Source: Actinomycetota bacterium (GTDB taxonomy: Bacteria; Actinomycetota; Thermoleophilia; Miltoncostaeales; Miltoncostaeaceae). From it: a stretch of 64,000 bases of DNA. Below the pieces are notes generated by a model. It searched no databases, was not told the origin of the DNA, and saw nothing but the letters and a program-made list of their open reading frames with translations. The position numbers and the translations under genes are program-made. Each line of letters opens with the position of its first letter. Positions within the stretch are counted from its first letter, which is position 1. This document shows positions 1 to 8,409 of the stretch, piece after piece. The DNA is taken from assembly GCA_020636905.1 (NCBI GenBank), contig JACJWX010000004.1:85415-149414 (forward strand), read 5' to 3'.

Positions 1-1
1 C

Positions 2-1012
2 GAGGCCACGCCACCGATGCCCGACGATCACTTCGAGATCTTCGCCCAGCGGCTCTCGGCCACCGGCCAGGAGCTCGACGGCAATGATGTCCGGGTCTCG
101 GTCATGACCCCCGAGTCCGACCCTGCCGCGTCCGCCTTCGAGCCGTACGTCGGTTACGACGACCAGACCAACCAGTACCAGATCGCCTGGACCGGGTACT
201 CCACCACCCCGCCGCTCGTGGCGAACCACGCCGAGATCTACAGCCGTCGCTTCGGAACGGGGACCACGGTGGCCACGACGGCCCGGTGCAAGGTGCTGGC
301 GCCGCCGCCGGCCACCTCACCGGGGGACCCCTCCAAGGTGACGCTCAGCGCCGGCCAGTTGCTGATCAACCAACGCATCAGCCAGGCCGCGGTGCGGCGC
401 TCGAACGGCATCCAGGGATGGTTCGACCACGGCGTCGAGTCGCGGGACCTGTGCCAGGCCGCCCTCGAACTCGCCGATCTCTCGGCCGGGTCGGTCGTGG
501 TGTACACCGGAATCCCCATGACCTACACCGCGGCCGACCCGCGCCCGGTGGAGGTCGCCCCGGCGACGCCCGGCGATCCCTCAAAGGTGACCCTCAGCGT
601 CGGGCAGCTGGTGATCAACCAGCGGATCAGCCAGGCGGCGATCCGACGCCTCAACGGGCTCAAGGCTCGACTCGACGCCGGTCTCACCGGCGGTGATCTG
701 CTGGACGGCTCGGTGGGCATGGCGCAGCTTCGCCCAGGGACCTCGGTGCTCTACGCGCCCTCCCCGGCCACGCCGCCGGCGCCGAGCGTCACGGTCGTGG
801 CTCCGGCGACCCCGGGGGATCCCTCGAAGGTCACCCTCAGTGCGGGCCAGCTCCTGATCAATCAGCGCATCAGCCAGGCGGCCGTGAACCGGGCCAACGA
901 TCTGATCCGCAGGCTCGGCGACGGCATCGGCCCGGAGGAGATCCGGGACGGCAGCGTCTCGGCCATCGACCTCGCACCGGGGGTGCCGGTCAGCAGCGTT
1001 CCCTCGCCCTGA
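2..1012 (+). CDS. Secreted repeat protein, 3' part only (5' end outside window)
   Basis: The reading frame is open from base 2, so the gene begins upstream of the window. The visible 336 residues are the end of a beta-propeller-like region (motif VGYDDQTNQYQIAWTG) followed by three repeats of about 82 residues starting near bases 323, 572 and 815. Each repeat has the core GDPSKVTLS-x-GQLLINQRISQAA, then an R-rich amphipathic stretch and a D-G-S-V segment. The protein at 4267-6417 has the same architecture and is a clear paralogue. No family name is recognised for the repeat. Function unknown; an extracellular location is inferred from the paralogue's signal peptide. Confidence 0.8.
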   Translation, partial: EATPPMPDDHFEIFAQRLSATGQELDGNDVRVSVMTPESDPAASAFEPYVGYDDQTNQYQIAWTGYSTTPPLVANHAEIYSRRFGTGTTVATTARCKVLAPPPATSPGDPSKVTLSAGQLLINQRISQAAVRRSNGIQGWFDHGVESRDLCQAALELADLSAGSVVVYTGIPMTYTAADPRPVEVAPATPGDPSKVTLSVGQLVINQRISQAAIRRLNGLKARLDAGLTGGDLLDGSVGMAQLRPGTSVLYAPSPATPPAPSVTVVAPATPGDPSKVTLSAGQLLINQRISQAAVNRANDLIRRLGDGIGPEEIRDGSVSAIDLAPGVPVSSVPSP

Positions 1013-1021
1013 ACCGGATCA

Positions 1022-1062
1022 CCGGGACGCCGCTCAGTCTGAACGCTGCAGCGGCGTCCCGG
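1022..1062 (+). terminator. Hairpin terminator after the repeat-protein gene
   Basis: A perfect 13-bp inverted repeat, CCGGGACGCCGCT (1022-1034) with its complement at 1050-1062 and a 15-nt loop, lies 10 bases after the stop codon. There is no U tract, as is common in high-GC genomes. Confidence 0.6.
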
Positions 1063-1106
1063 CCGTCCCGCACCATCCGCTGGTGCGCGGAACCGCGCCT
1101 CCGACA

Positions 1107-1112
1107 TAGGCT
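1107..1112 (+). promoter_or_regulatory. -10 element TAGGCT of a leaderless promoter
   Basis: TAGGCT fits TANNNT and ends 6 nt before the ATG of the LuxR-type regulator. With normal -10 to start-site spacing, transcription would begin at or within a base of the ATG. No good -35 and no Shine-Dalgarno sequence is visible. Confidence 0.45.
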
Positions 1113-1118
1113 CGCGCC

Positions 1119-3890
1119 ATGGCGGAGCCTCCGGCCTCGCGTGCTTCGGTGCGTGACCCAGTCGTCGGCCGGGATCCGGAGCTGGAACGGCTGAGCCGAT
1201 TCCTGACCCGCATCCCGACGGGCGTGCACGCCCTCGTGCTGGTCGGCGAGGCGGGGATCGGCAAGACCGCACTGCTCCGCGAGGCGGTCCGCACATCCCG
1301 CGCGGCTGGCGGCACCGTCCTCGCCGCACGCCCCGGAGAGGACGAGCGGCACATGGGCCTGGCGACGGTCACCGACCTGCTCGAGCCGCTGGATCCGCGC
1401 GTGGAGCTGGGCACCGAGGACGATCCGTCCCGGCAGGGACGCGCGGTGCTCGCCGCACTCCGCGCCGCCGCGGCACGTGGACCGGTCCTGGTCGCAATCG
1501 ACGACCTGCAGTGGATCGATCCTCTGTCCGCGCGGGTGCTCCGCTTCGCGTTGCGTCGGCTCGACGAGGAGCCGGTGGGGATCCTCGCCACGCAACGGGT
1601 GGAGTCCGACTGCGAAGACCCCCTCGATGTGCACGCGCTCGTCCCACCCGAGCGCTGCGACCGGCTCGGCGTCGGGCCGCTGAGCCTCGGGGCGCTCCGG
1701 CGGCTGCTCTCGACCCACGTCGCCAGCATTTCCCGCCCGGCGTTGCGACGGATTCATGAGATCTCGGGCGGCAATCCGATGTACGCGATCGAACTCGTCA
1801 GGGGTCTCGGCGACGACGAACGCGCCTATCGGACCGACACCGGTCTTCCGCTGCCGGGAACGCTGCGAGCCGCCGTCGGCGCCCGCCTCGATGCCGTTCC
1901 CGAGCACGTGCGTCCCGTGCTCGACGCCGTCGCGGTACATCCGAGGGCGTCGGTGGGCGAACTCAGGGCGGTCCTGGGCGATGCCCCGCTCGAGGAGGCG
2001 CTGGACGACGGAATCCGGCTCGGCCTGCTCGGCGTCGACGACCGGCTGCGCGTCCGCTTCACCCATCCGATGCTCGCCTCGGTCGCACTCGAACGGGTCG
2101 GCCCGGTCAACCGGCAGGCGCTCCATGCGCACCTGGCGACCGCGGCATCCGATCCCGACGAACGGGCCCGGCACGTGGCGCACTGCACCGACGGTCCCAA
2201 CGAGGCCGCGGCCGCACTGCTCGAGGAGGCGGCGGCCCGGGCGCGCGACCGCGGCGCGCTCGATGCGGCGGCCGACCTCGCGGCACACGCCGTGCGTCTC
2301 ACGCCGTCCCGGCGCGACGAGCACGGTCACCGGCGCACCCTGACCCACGTCTCGATGATGGCCGCCGCCGGAGAGGTCGGACAGGCCCTCCAGGTCGCCG
2401 ACGCTCACATCGCCGCGCTCCCGCCGGGCCCGAGTCGGGCCGAGGCGCTGGTGCGCCGCGCCGAACTGGAGGACGACGACCTGCGCACGGGCGAGTCGCT
2501 GCTGGTGCGCGCCCTCGAGGACCTGCCGGACGCCACCCCCCTGCGCGCGTCGGTGCTCGATCAGCTGGGCTGGCTCAGGGGCATCTTCCGCGGCGACCTG
2601 CCCGCCGGGCTGCGCGATGCCCACGAGGCCCTGGAGATCGCCGCGGCCGCGGGCGACGACGAGCTCCACATGTCGGTGGCGGCCGGGCTCTCCAACATGA
2701 GCGCTCACGCGGGCGTGCCACGTCGCGACCTCATCGAGCTGGCGGTCGAGCTGGAAGCCCGCCTCGGCCGACCGTCCCTGTGGGCGGGACCACGCGTGCT
2801 GCTGGCCGAGCAGATGCTCTGGAGCGGTGAGCTCGACCAGGCTCGGCGCATCATGGAGGAGGCCCACCACGCGGCCCTGCGCTCGGGGAACGGCCGCTGG
2901 CTGTCGTACGGGCTGTACACCCTGTCGTCCGCGTGCTGCGCGGCGGGTGAGTTTCCGACGGCCGACGAGATGGTCCGCGAGGCCGTGACCGCCGCCCGGG
3001 ACAGCGAAGACGAACACGTCGAGGTCTGGACCCTCCACAGGCGCGCACTCGTCGCGGCGTGGCTGGGCCGCGAAGCGGACGCGCGCGACGCCGCGGCGCG
3101 CCGGATCGCGTATGCCGAGCGGCGCGGGGAGTCCCCCGGGGTCGCGCGCGCTCGCGGCATCCTGGGAGTGCTCGAGCTGTCCGCCGGTCGTCCCGAGACC
3201 GCCCTCGCCGAGCTTGATCAAGCGCTCCACCTGCTTGATGAGATCGGCTTCGCAAACCCCGGCGCCATCCCGGTCCTCCCTGACGCCATCGATGCGCATG
3301 CCGCCGCGGGAGACGCCGACGGCGCTGCGACCCTGGCGGATCAACTCCACGCGCAGGCGCAGGGACTGGGCAACCTCCTGGTCGACGCGCTGGCGGATCG
3401 CTGCACCGGGTCCGTACTGCTTGCGCGGGGCGAGGGTGACGCCGCCGCCGAGGTCCTGGACGGCGCGGCGACAACCCTCGACCGGCTCGGATATCGCGCC
3501 GACGCCGCCCGTGCCCGCCTCACAACCGGGCAGGCCCTGCTGCGGGCGGGACGCCGGACCCGGGCCGCCGATGCCCTCGCCGACGCGCACCGGCGGTTCA
3601 CGGCCATGGGCGCCCGGATGTGGGCCGAGCGAGCCGCCGACGACCTCGAGCGCGCGGCCCCCGGCCGTTCGCGGGGAACCCTGACTCCCGCCGAGCGTCG
3701 TGTGGCCGCACTCGTGGCCGAGGGACGCCGGAACCGGGAGATCGCTCAGGCGATGCACCTCAGCGTCGCCACGGTCGAGGCCCATCTGACACGGATCTAT
3801 CGCAAGCTCGCGATCCGTTCGCGAAACGAACTGACCCAGCGCGTCGTGGCCGGGGACGTCCCCGACGCCACCACGCCCCCGCACATGTAG
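1119..3890 (+). CDS. Large ATP-binding LuxR-family transcriptional regulator (LAL type)
   Basis: A 923-residue cytoplasmic regulator of the MalT/LAL type. The N-terminal NTPase domain has a P-loop GEAGIGKT (residues 43-50) and a Walker B region AIDDLQW (about 126-132). A long alanine/leucine-rich helical middle resembles TPR-like ligand-sensing repeats. The C-terminal LuxR helix-turn-helix (about 855-905) reads LTPAERRVAALVAEG, then NREIAQAMHLSVATVEAH. Length and domain order match the family (usually 850-1000 residues). It is flanked by the two secreted repeat-protein genes and followed 47 bases later by a DUF4242-like gene, so it may control them; that is inference. The ATG is chosen because the P-loop region needs it and a TANNNT element lies just upstream. 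Confidence 0.85.
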   Translation: MAEPPASRASVRDPVVGRDPELERLSRFLTRIPTGVHALVLVGEAGIGKTALLREAVRTSRAAGGTVLAARPGEDERHMGLATVTDLLEPLDPRVELGTEDDPSRQGRAVLAALRAAAARGPVLVAIDDLQWIDPLSARVLRFALRRLDEEPVGILATQRVESDCEDPLDVHALVPPERCDRLGVGPLSLGALRRLLSTHVASISRPALRRIHEISGGNPMYAIELVRGLGDDERAYRTDTGLPLPGTLRAAVGARLDAVPEHVRPVLDAVAVHPRASVGELRAVLGDAPLEEALDDGIRLGLLGVDDRLRVRFTHPMLASVALERVGPVNRQALHAHLATAASDPDERARHVAHCTDGPNEAAAALLEEAAARARDRGALDAAADLAAHAVRLTPSRRDEHGHRRTLTHVSMMAAAGEVGQALQVADAHIAALPPGPSRAEALVRRAELEDDDLRTGESLLVRALEDLPDATPLRASVLDQLGWLRGIFRGDLPAGLRDAHEALEIAAAAGDDELHMSVAAGLSNMSAHAGVPRRDLIELAVELEARLGRPSLWAGPRVLLAEQMLWSGELDQARRIMEEAHHAALRSGNGRWLSYGLYTLSSACCAAGEFPTADEMVREAVTAARDSEDEHVEVWTLHRRALVAAWLGREADARDAAARRIAYAERRGESPGVARARGILGVLELSAGRPETALAELDQALHLLDEIGFANPGAIPVLPDAIDAHAAAGDADGAATLADQLHAQAQGLGNLLVDALADRCTGSVLLARGEGDAAAEVLDGAATTLDRLGYRADAARARLTTGQALLRAGRRTRAADALADAHRRFTAMGARMWAERAADDLERAAPGRSRGTLTPAERRVAALVAEGRRNREIAQAMHLSVATVEAHLTRIYRKLAIRSRNELTQRVVAGDVPDATTPPHM

Positions 3891-3925
3891 GGGAAACCCT
3901 CTGGCCGCCCGCGGGGGCACCGGAC

Positions 3926-3931
3926 TACCGT
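3926..3931 (+). promoter_or_regulatory. -10 element TACCGT of a leaderless promoter
   Basis: TACCGT ends 6 nt before the ATG at 3938, with no Shine-Dalgarno sequence between. Same arrangement as at 1107 and several other starts in the window. Confidence 0.45.
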
Positions 3932-3937
3932 CACCCC

Positions 3938-4270
3938 ATGGCCGCCACCCGGCACACATCGACCGGAACGACGTTCCTCATCGAGCAGTACATGCCGGTG
4001 GTGACCGACGACCGGCTGACGCAGCTCGTCCACGGATTCAGCACGGGTCCCGGCGACGGTCGCGCCGTCGAGGCCACGGCCGGACTCATCACGGCGATCG
4101 GCATCCCGGCGGATGAACTCGTGCTGGTGCTGCTGACGGCCTCGAGCCGGGACCAGGCGATGGCGCTGGCCCGGCGCGCCGGGCTCCGGCCCGACCGGAT
4201 CGTGGCGGCCTGCAGCGCGGACGGCCGGCGACGATCCTCACGAGCCACGACGACAGGAGAACGCTCATGA
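3938..4270 (+). CDS. Small DUF4242-like protein
   Basis: A 110-residue soluble protein. Residues 12-35 (FLIEQYMPVVTDDRL) and 76-92 (ALARRAGLRPDRIVAA) match the pattern of DUF4242 proteins, where a FLVERYLPG-type strand starts the domain and an ANERAGLP-x-RIVE-type helix ends it. Some DUF4242 proteins bind nickel; no function is asserted here. The last 15 or so residues are arginine/serine-rich and probably disordered. Its stop overlaps the next ATG (ATGA at 4267-4270), so it is translationally coupled to the secreted propeller protein. The start is the first ATG in the conserved frame and follows a TACCGT element; the frame stays open further upstream, inside the LuxR gene, but that part has no homology. 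Confidence 0.6.
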   Translation: MAATRHTSTGTTFLIEQYMPVVTDDRLTQLVHGFSTGPGDGRAVEATAGLITAIGIPADELVLVLLTASSRDQAMALARRAGLRPDRIVAACSADGRRRSSRATTTGERS

Positions 4271-6417
4271 ACCGTGTCAGACGACCCGCCCGGCGCCGAC
4301 GGCACCGCTGCGCATCGCTCGGTCTGGGCGCCGCCGCAGCGCTCGCGTTCACCTCCGGCGCGTCGGCCATCCCCACCCCGGTGCCGCCACAGCAGCGCGT
4401 CTCGTTTTCGGGTCTCAACACCAACGCGAACGTGGGAGGTGAGTCACCGGCGATCGCTGAGAACCCGCGTACGGGCCAACACCTGATCGCCTGGACCCGC
4501 ATCGGGTCGACGCGCACCGGGGTGTTCGTGCGGCTCGTGGGGTCCGACGGGGTGCCGGTGAGCCCGGAGGTACAGCTCTCGACGGTGGACGGGGCCGAAC
4601 TGCCCGCCGTCGCCTACGACGCACGGCGCAACGAGTTCATGGTGGCGTTCGACAGGATGGCCGGCCCGAACGAGTTCGAGGCGTTCGTCCACCGCGTGGA
4701 CGCGGCGGGAACACCGATCGGCCCGGACATCCGTGTTTCGAGCGCCGGTCCCGATGGCGACCCGGCATATGCGGCGGGCGAGGTCGACATCGCCTGGGGA
4801 TCCGCGCGCGACGAGTACCTCGTGGTCTGGAGCGGATCCGACCTCAGCCCTCAGGAATACGAGATCTCCGCCCAGCGCATCACGCCTGACGGAACCGAGG
4901 TGGGCCCCGACGACCTGCGCATCTCCACCGCTGGTCCCGATGGTGACGGCGCCTACGCGGCAGCCTCCCCCGCCGTCGCCTACAACGAGCGCCGCGACGA
5001 ATACATGGTGGCCTGGAGCGGAGACGACGACAACGCGCCGCATGTCGCCCGCGAGTACGAGATCCGGGTGCAGCGACTCAGCGGCGACGGCACGGAGATC
5101 GGCGTCGACGACCGGCCGATCACCGACATCGGGACGCCCGGGGACACGAGTACCAGCGGACGCGCACCGGACATCGCGTACCAGCCGATGTCCGACCGAT
5201 TCCTGGTGGCGTGGACCGGATCGGAGAATCCCCCGCATCCGACCGCCAGCGAGGATGAGATCTCCACGCAGCTGATCGAATACGACGGGACGGAGGTGGG
5301 TCCCGATGACCAGCGGATCTCCGCAACAGGACCGTACGTCGACACCACCCAGACCCGGGACCCTGCGGTCGCGGCCGACTCGCGGTCGGGTGAGTATGTC
5401 GTGACGTGGGGCGGCGCCGACGCCACATTGCCGCTCGGCAAGACGGAGGTCTTCGGCCAGGCCGTCTCGCCGACCGGCACCGAGGTCGGCGACGACACCC
5501 GCATCACGGTCATGCCCGCCGCCGGCGACGCGCAGACCGTCGCACGGCAACCGGCCATCGTCTACGACAGCGGCCCCGGCCGATTCCTGGTGGCTTGGAG
5601 CGGCAACACGACGGTGGCGCCCCCCGACCGGAACAAGCTGGAGGTCTACGCGGTTCCGGCTCTCGGCGGCACGTCCGTCGGCCTGACCTCCACGTTGTGC
5701 AGGGACCTGCCGCCGGCGCCGGCGACGACCCCCGGCGATCCGTCGAAGATCACGCTCACCTCAGGGCAGCTGCTGATCAACCAGCGGATCGATCAGGCGG
5801 CGATCCGGCGGGCGAACGGTATCCAGCAGTGGTTCGATTCCGGGATCGAGTCCCGGGACCTGTGCCAGTCCGCGCTCGGCGTGGAGGAACTCCCGACCGG
5901 CGCGGTCGCCGGGTACACCGGGCTCCCGACGACCTATGAAGCGCCCGACCCCCGGCCGGTCGTGGTCGCCCCCGCAACCGCCGGCGATCCCTCCAGGGTC
6001 ACGCTCACCGTCGGACAGATGCTCATCAACCAGCGGATCAGCCAGGCGGCGATCCGGCGGCTCAACGCACTGAAGGATCGCCTGGACGGCGGCCTGACCG
6101 GCGGCGACATCGTCGACGGCGCGGTCGGCCGCGCCCAGCTCCGGGCCGGGACCAGGCTGCTCTACGTCCCCCTCGTCGCAACGCCGCCGGCCGCCTCCAC
6201 GACCGACATCGCGCCCGCCGCGACGGGCAACCCGTCGAGCGTCACCCTCTCGAAGGGTCAGATGCTCATCAACCAGCGCATCAGCCAGGCCGCCGTCCGG
6301 CGGGCCAATGATCTGATCCGGCGTCTCAATCAGGGGCTCGGCCCGGACGAGATCCGAAACGGCGCGCTCTCGGCCGCCGACCTCGCGCCCGGCGTGGCGG
6401 TCAGTACCACGCCGTGA
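4267..6417 (+). CDS. Secreted seven-repeat propeller protein with C-terminal triple INQRISQAA repeats
   Basis: 716 residues. The N-terminus is a Sec-type signal peptide: arginine-rich first 14 residues, hydrophobic LGLGAAAALAFTSGASA, cleavage expected near residue 34. Residues about 58-475 hold seven repeats, each with a P-x-V/I-A-Y ... R-x-E-Y-M-V-A-W-S-G strand pair (around residues 60, 112, 172, 234, 301, 366 and 429) and later a GTEVGPDDxRIS segment. Seven such units suggest a seven-bladed beta-propeller (inference). Three 80-residue repeats follow, at about 490, 573 and 654, with the core GQ(L/M)LINQRISQAA-I/V-RR. A paralogue ends at 1012. Function unknown; surface adhesion or enzyme-inhibitor roles are possible but unsupported. 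Confidence 0.75.
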   Translation: MNRVRRPARRRRHRCASLGLGAAAALAFTSGASAIPTPVPPQQRVSFSGLNTNANVGGESPAIAENPRTGQHLIAWTRIGSTRTGVFVRLVGSDGVPVSPEVQLSTVDGAELPAVAYDARRNEFMVAFDRMAGPNEFEAFVHRVDAAGTPIGPDIRVSSAGPDGDPAYAAGEVDIAWGSARDEYLVVWSGSDLSPQEYEISAQRITPDGTEVGPDDLRISTAGPDGDGAYAAASPAVAYNERRDEYMVAWSGDDDNAPHVAREYEIRVQRLSGDGTEIGVDDRPITDIGTPGDTSTSGRAPDIAYQPMSDRFLVAWTGSENPPHPTASEDEISTQLIEYDGTEVGPDDQRISATGPYVDTTQTRDPAVAADSRSGEYVVTWGGADATLPLGKTEVFGQAVSPTGTEVGDDTRITVMPAAGDAQTVARQPAIVYDSGPGRFLVAWSGNTTVAPPDRNKLEVYAVPALGGTSVGLTSTLCRDLPPAPATTPGDPSKITLTSGQLLINQRIDQAAIRRANGIQQWFDSGIESRDLCQSALGVEELPTGAVAGYTGLPTTYEAPDPRPVVVAPATAGDPSRVTLTVGQMLINQRISQAAIRRLNALKDRLDGGLTGGDIVDGAVGRAQLRAGTRLLYVPLVATPPAASTTDIAPAATGNPSSVTLSKGQMLINQRISQAAVRRANDLIRRLNQGLGPDEIRNGALSAADLAPGVAVSTTP

Positions 6418-6428
6418 CGCAGGGAACC

Positions 6429-6454
6429 GCCGTCGGGCGCCTGCGCCCGACGGC
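6429..6454. terminator. Bidirectional hairpin between convergent genes
   Basis: A perfect 11-bp inverted repeat, GCCGTCGGGCG (6429-6439) and its complement (6444-6454), with a CCTG loop, sits between the stop of the propeller gene (6417) and the stop of the minus-strand dehydrogenase (6462). Confidence 0.6.
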
Positions 6455-6461
6455 CGAGCCG

Positions 6462-7553
6462 TCAGATGACCGCGGACTCCCCGAGAGAACTCCACACGTC
6501 CATCTTGGTGCGGAGACGGCCGATGACCCCCGCCGTGTACTCGTCGGTGCTGCTGTGCCCGCCGAGGTCGGCGGTACGAACATCCTCGGCAACGGCCTCG
6601 AGCGCCGATTCGTAGATCCCCCGTGACACCTGCCGCGCCTGGGGATCCTGCATGAACCCAAGCAAGGCCGCGCCCGCGAGGATCATGGCGAGCGGGTTCG
6701 CCAGATTCTTGCCCTCGAGCGTCGGTGCCGTGCCGTGCGGCGCCTCGGCCATCACCGTGCTCACCTTGAACTCCTCGTCGAACGCGAGCAACAGCGACTC
6801 GGCGCCGGCGATCGAACCGAACAGCTGCAGGACCATGTCCGACAGGCAGTCGCCGTCGCGGTTCAGCGCCGGAACGACCAGCGCGTCGCCGGTGTGGGTG
6901 ATGAGGCCGGCGTAGGCCGCGTCGATCAGGATGGGGCGGTACCGCACGTCGGGATGGCGTCGCGCCGCGGCGTCGAGTTCCTCTTTGAGCATCCCCTCAT
7001 AGACCGGCGAGACGGTCCACTTCGGGCCGCCGTACACCTGGGCCTGCATGCGCCTGGCCTGGAGGAACGAGAACTCTGCCACGGCTCTGCAGGTGCGCCG
7101 GGAGATGTGCTCCTCGCGCCATGCGATCTCGTCGAGCCCTTCCCCTTCGCGACGCTCGGCGGCGCCGTAGGCGTCGTCCACGGCCATCCGCACGATCGAG
7201 ATCGGCGCGTGGATACCGCCGATGGGCCGAACGCCGGGAAGGCGCCGACCCGTCCGGATGATGACGCGGCCGTCGATCGCCTCGCGGAGCAGGCGGTTCG
7301 GGCTCCCGACATCGCCCGCCTCTTCCGGCGTGACCGTTGCGGCCTTGAGCCCGTAGCCGTGGCGACGCATGGCTTCTGCGGCCTCGAAGACGACCTGGTT
7401 CTTGGTTGCCCGCCGGTTCTCGAGGGAGAGGTCGTAGCGTTCGAACTCCAGCGGGAGGCCCGTGACGCCGGGCTCGAGGACCTTGATGGCTTCCTCGAGC
7501 AGTTCCTGACCAGTCTGGTCGCCTTCCATGACGACGATCGTTTTGGGGTCCAT
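6462..7553 (-). CDS. Isocitrate/isopropylmalate dehydrogenase-family enzyme
   Basis: A 363-residue beta-decarboxylating dehydrogenase of the IDH/IMDH fold. Signs are the N-terminal strand TIVVMEGDQTGQELLEEA, the substrate-loop region RTGRRLPGVRPIGGIHAP, an aspartate-rich metal site (LIDAAYAGL, NRDGDCLSD), and the cofactor loop EAPHGTAPTLEGKNLANP. Length fits the short NAD-type enzymes. The GLKAATVTPEE stretch resembles the IDH-type substrate loop, so NAD- or NADP-dependent isocitrate dehydrogenase is more likely than 3-isopropylmalate dehydrogenase; this is not certain. The start is the ATG at 7553, preceded by TATACT 8 nt upstream and no Shine-Dalgarno sequence, so a leaderless mRNA is likely. 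Confidence 0.8.
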   Translation of the reverse strand: MDPKTIVVMEGDQTGQELLEEAIKVLEPGVTGLPLEFERYDLSLENRRATKNQVVFEAAEAMRRHGYGLKAATVTPEEAGDVGSPNRLLREAIDGRVIIRTGRRLPGVRPIGGIHAPISIVRMAVDDAYGAAERREGEGLDEIAWREEHISRRTCRAVAEFSFLQARRMQAQVYGGPKWTVSPVYEGMLKEELDAAARRHPDVRYRPILIDAAYAGLITHTGDALVVPALNRDGDCLSDMVLQLFGSIAGAESLLLAFDEEFKVSTVMAEAPHGTAPTLEGKNLANPLAMILAGAALLGFMQDPQARQVSRGIYESALEAVAEDVRTADLGGHSSTDEYTAGVIGRLRTKMDVWSSLGESAVI

Positions 7554-7561
7554 CGGCGGCG

Positions 7562-7567
7562 AGTATA
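7562..7567 (-). promoter_or_regulatory. -10 element TATACT of a leaderless promoter
   Basis: On the minus strand TATACT ends 8 nt before the dehydrogenase ATG (7553). It is close to the TATAAT consensus and stands out in a GC-rich stretch. Confidence 0.55.
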
Positions 7568-7615
7568 GCCCTGGTTCGGCAGACCTCGAAACCGACGTGA
7601 CGTGCAGGTGGAGCG

Positions 7616-8350
7616 TCAGACGGAACGCAGGGGTGTCACATGTGCGTCGGCCATCTCGTTGGCGGCATCGTCGCAGGCGACCAGGGCGGCGTTGATCACG
7701 TCGGCGAGACGCTCGGTGACCCCGGAGTCGACCGCCGCTCGCTCGAATTCGCCGAGTGCCGACACGAGCGCCGCATCGAGTGCCGATTGTTCCTCGGCGA
7801 GCGGGTCGGTCGCGCTGACGAACCGGGAGAACGCCCGGTTCGCTTCGGTGTGGCGGGCGGTGAGCACGTCGAGCTGAGACATGTCCACGACCGCCCGCAG
7901 CGGCGACGTACGCCAGTGCACGATCGGGATGGTCTGCTCGACCACCGAGTCCACGGCGTCCGCCACGTCCTGGGGCAGGGCGAGCGCGCGCAGGCGTCCC
8001 CCGGCCGTGGCCAGGGCCTCGAAACGCGCGGCGTCGACCAGACCCTCGACGTGTTCCCAGAGCAGGCCGGCCGCGGCGTGTCGAACGACGTGCCGGCGGT
8101 CGGGCTGCGGGGTGTCGTCGGTGCGCAGGCACAGGAACCCCGGGCCGGGAAACGCGCACAGCGTGTGGGGATTGCCGTCACCGAGATCGATGATTCGCAG
8201 GCCCAACGGTTCCCGGCCGGCAACGCGCAGGGCGGCGGCATGGGCGCGCTGCTGACGGGCGAGCAGCGCTTCGAGCGCCGCGTCCAGCGCATCGCCCGCG
8301 GGATCGGCGGCGAGGTCGAGCCAGTGCTGAGGGGTGCGGTCAGCGGCCAT
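7616..8350 (-). CDS. Conserved-looking soluble protein of unknown function
   Basis: 244 residues, acidic and alanine/leucine-rich, with no signal peptide or membrane segment. No family is recognised. Visible features are a beta-strand pair (LGLRIIDLGDGNPHTLCAFPG, residues about 42-62), a helical middle, and VEQTIPIVHWRTSPLRAVVD around residue 130. The start is placed at the ATG at 8350, because starting further upstream (to 8434) would run into the divergent Nudix gene and adds a low-complexity stretch. Its stop lies 62 bases before the dehydrogenase ATG, so the two could be co-transcribed, but the dehydrogenase has its own -10. Coding status is supported by length and by clean high-GC codon usage. 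Confidence 0.6.
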   Translation of the reverse strand: MAADRTPQHWLDLAADPAGDALDAALEALLARQQRAHAAALRVAGREPLGLRIIDLGDGNPHTLCAFPGPGFLCLRTDDTPQPDRRHVVRHAAAGLLWEHVEGLVDAARFEALATAGGRLRALALPQDVADAVDSVVEQTIPIVHWRTSPLRAVVDMSQLDVLTARHTEANRAFSRFVSATDPLAEEQSALDAALVSALGEFERAAVDSGVTERLADVINAALVACDDAANEMADAHVTPLRSV

Positions 8351-8396
8351 CGCGAACGGAGTCTTGCAGCCCGGAGGAGGTTCGTGAGCCAACCCG

Positions 8397-8402
8397 TACA
8401 CT
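8397..8402 (+). promoter_or_regulatory. -10 element TACACT of a leaderless promoter
   Basis: TACACT ends 7 nt before the GTG start of the Nudix gene (8410). No Shine-Dalgarno sequence is present. Confidence 0.45.
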
Positions 8403-8409
8403 CGATGCG

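Noticed and set aside
990..3959. Long minus-strand reading frame opposite the LuxR-type gene
   Set aside because: It is the antisense shadow of the regulator; its translation is arginine/glycine-rich with no motif, whereas the plus strand has a complete ATPase and helix-turn-helix.
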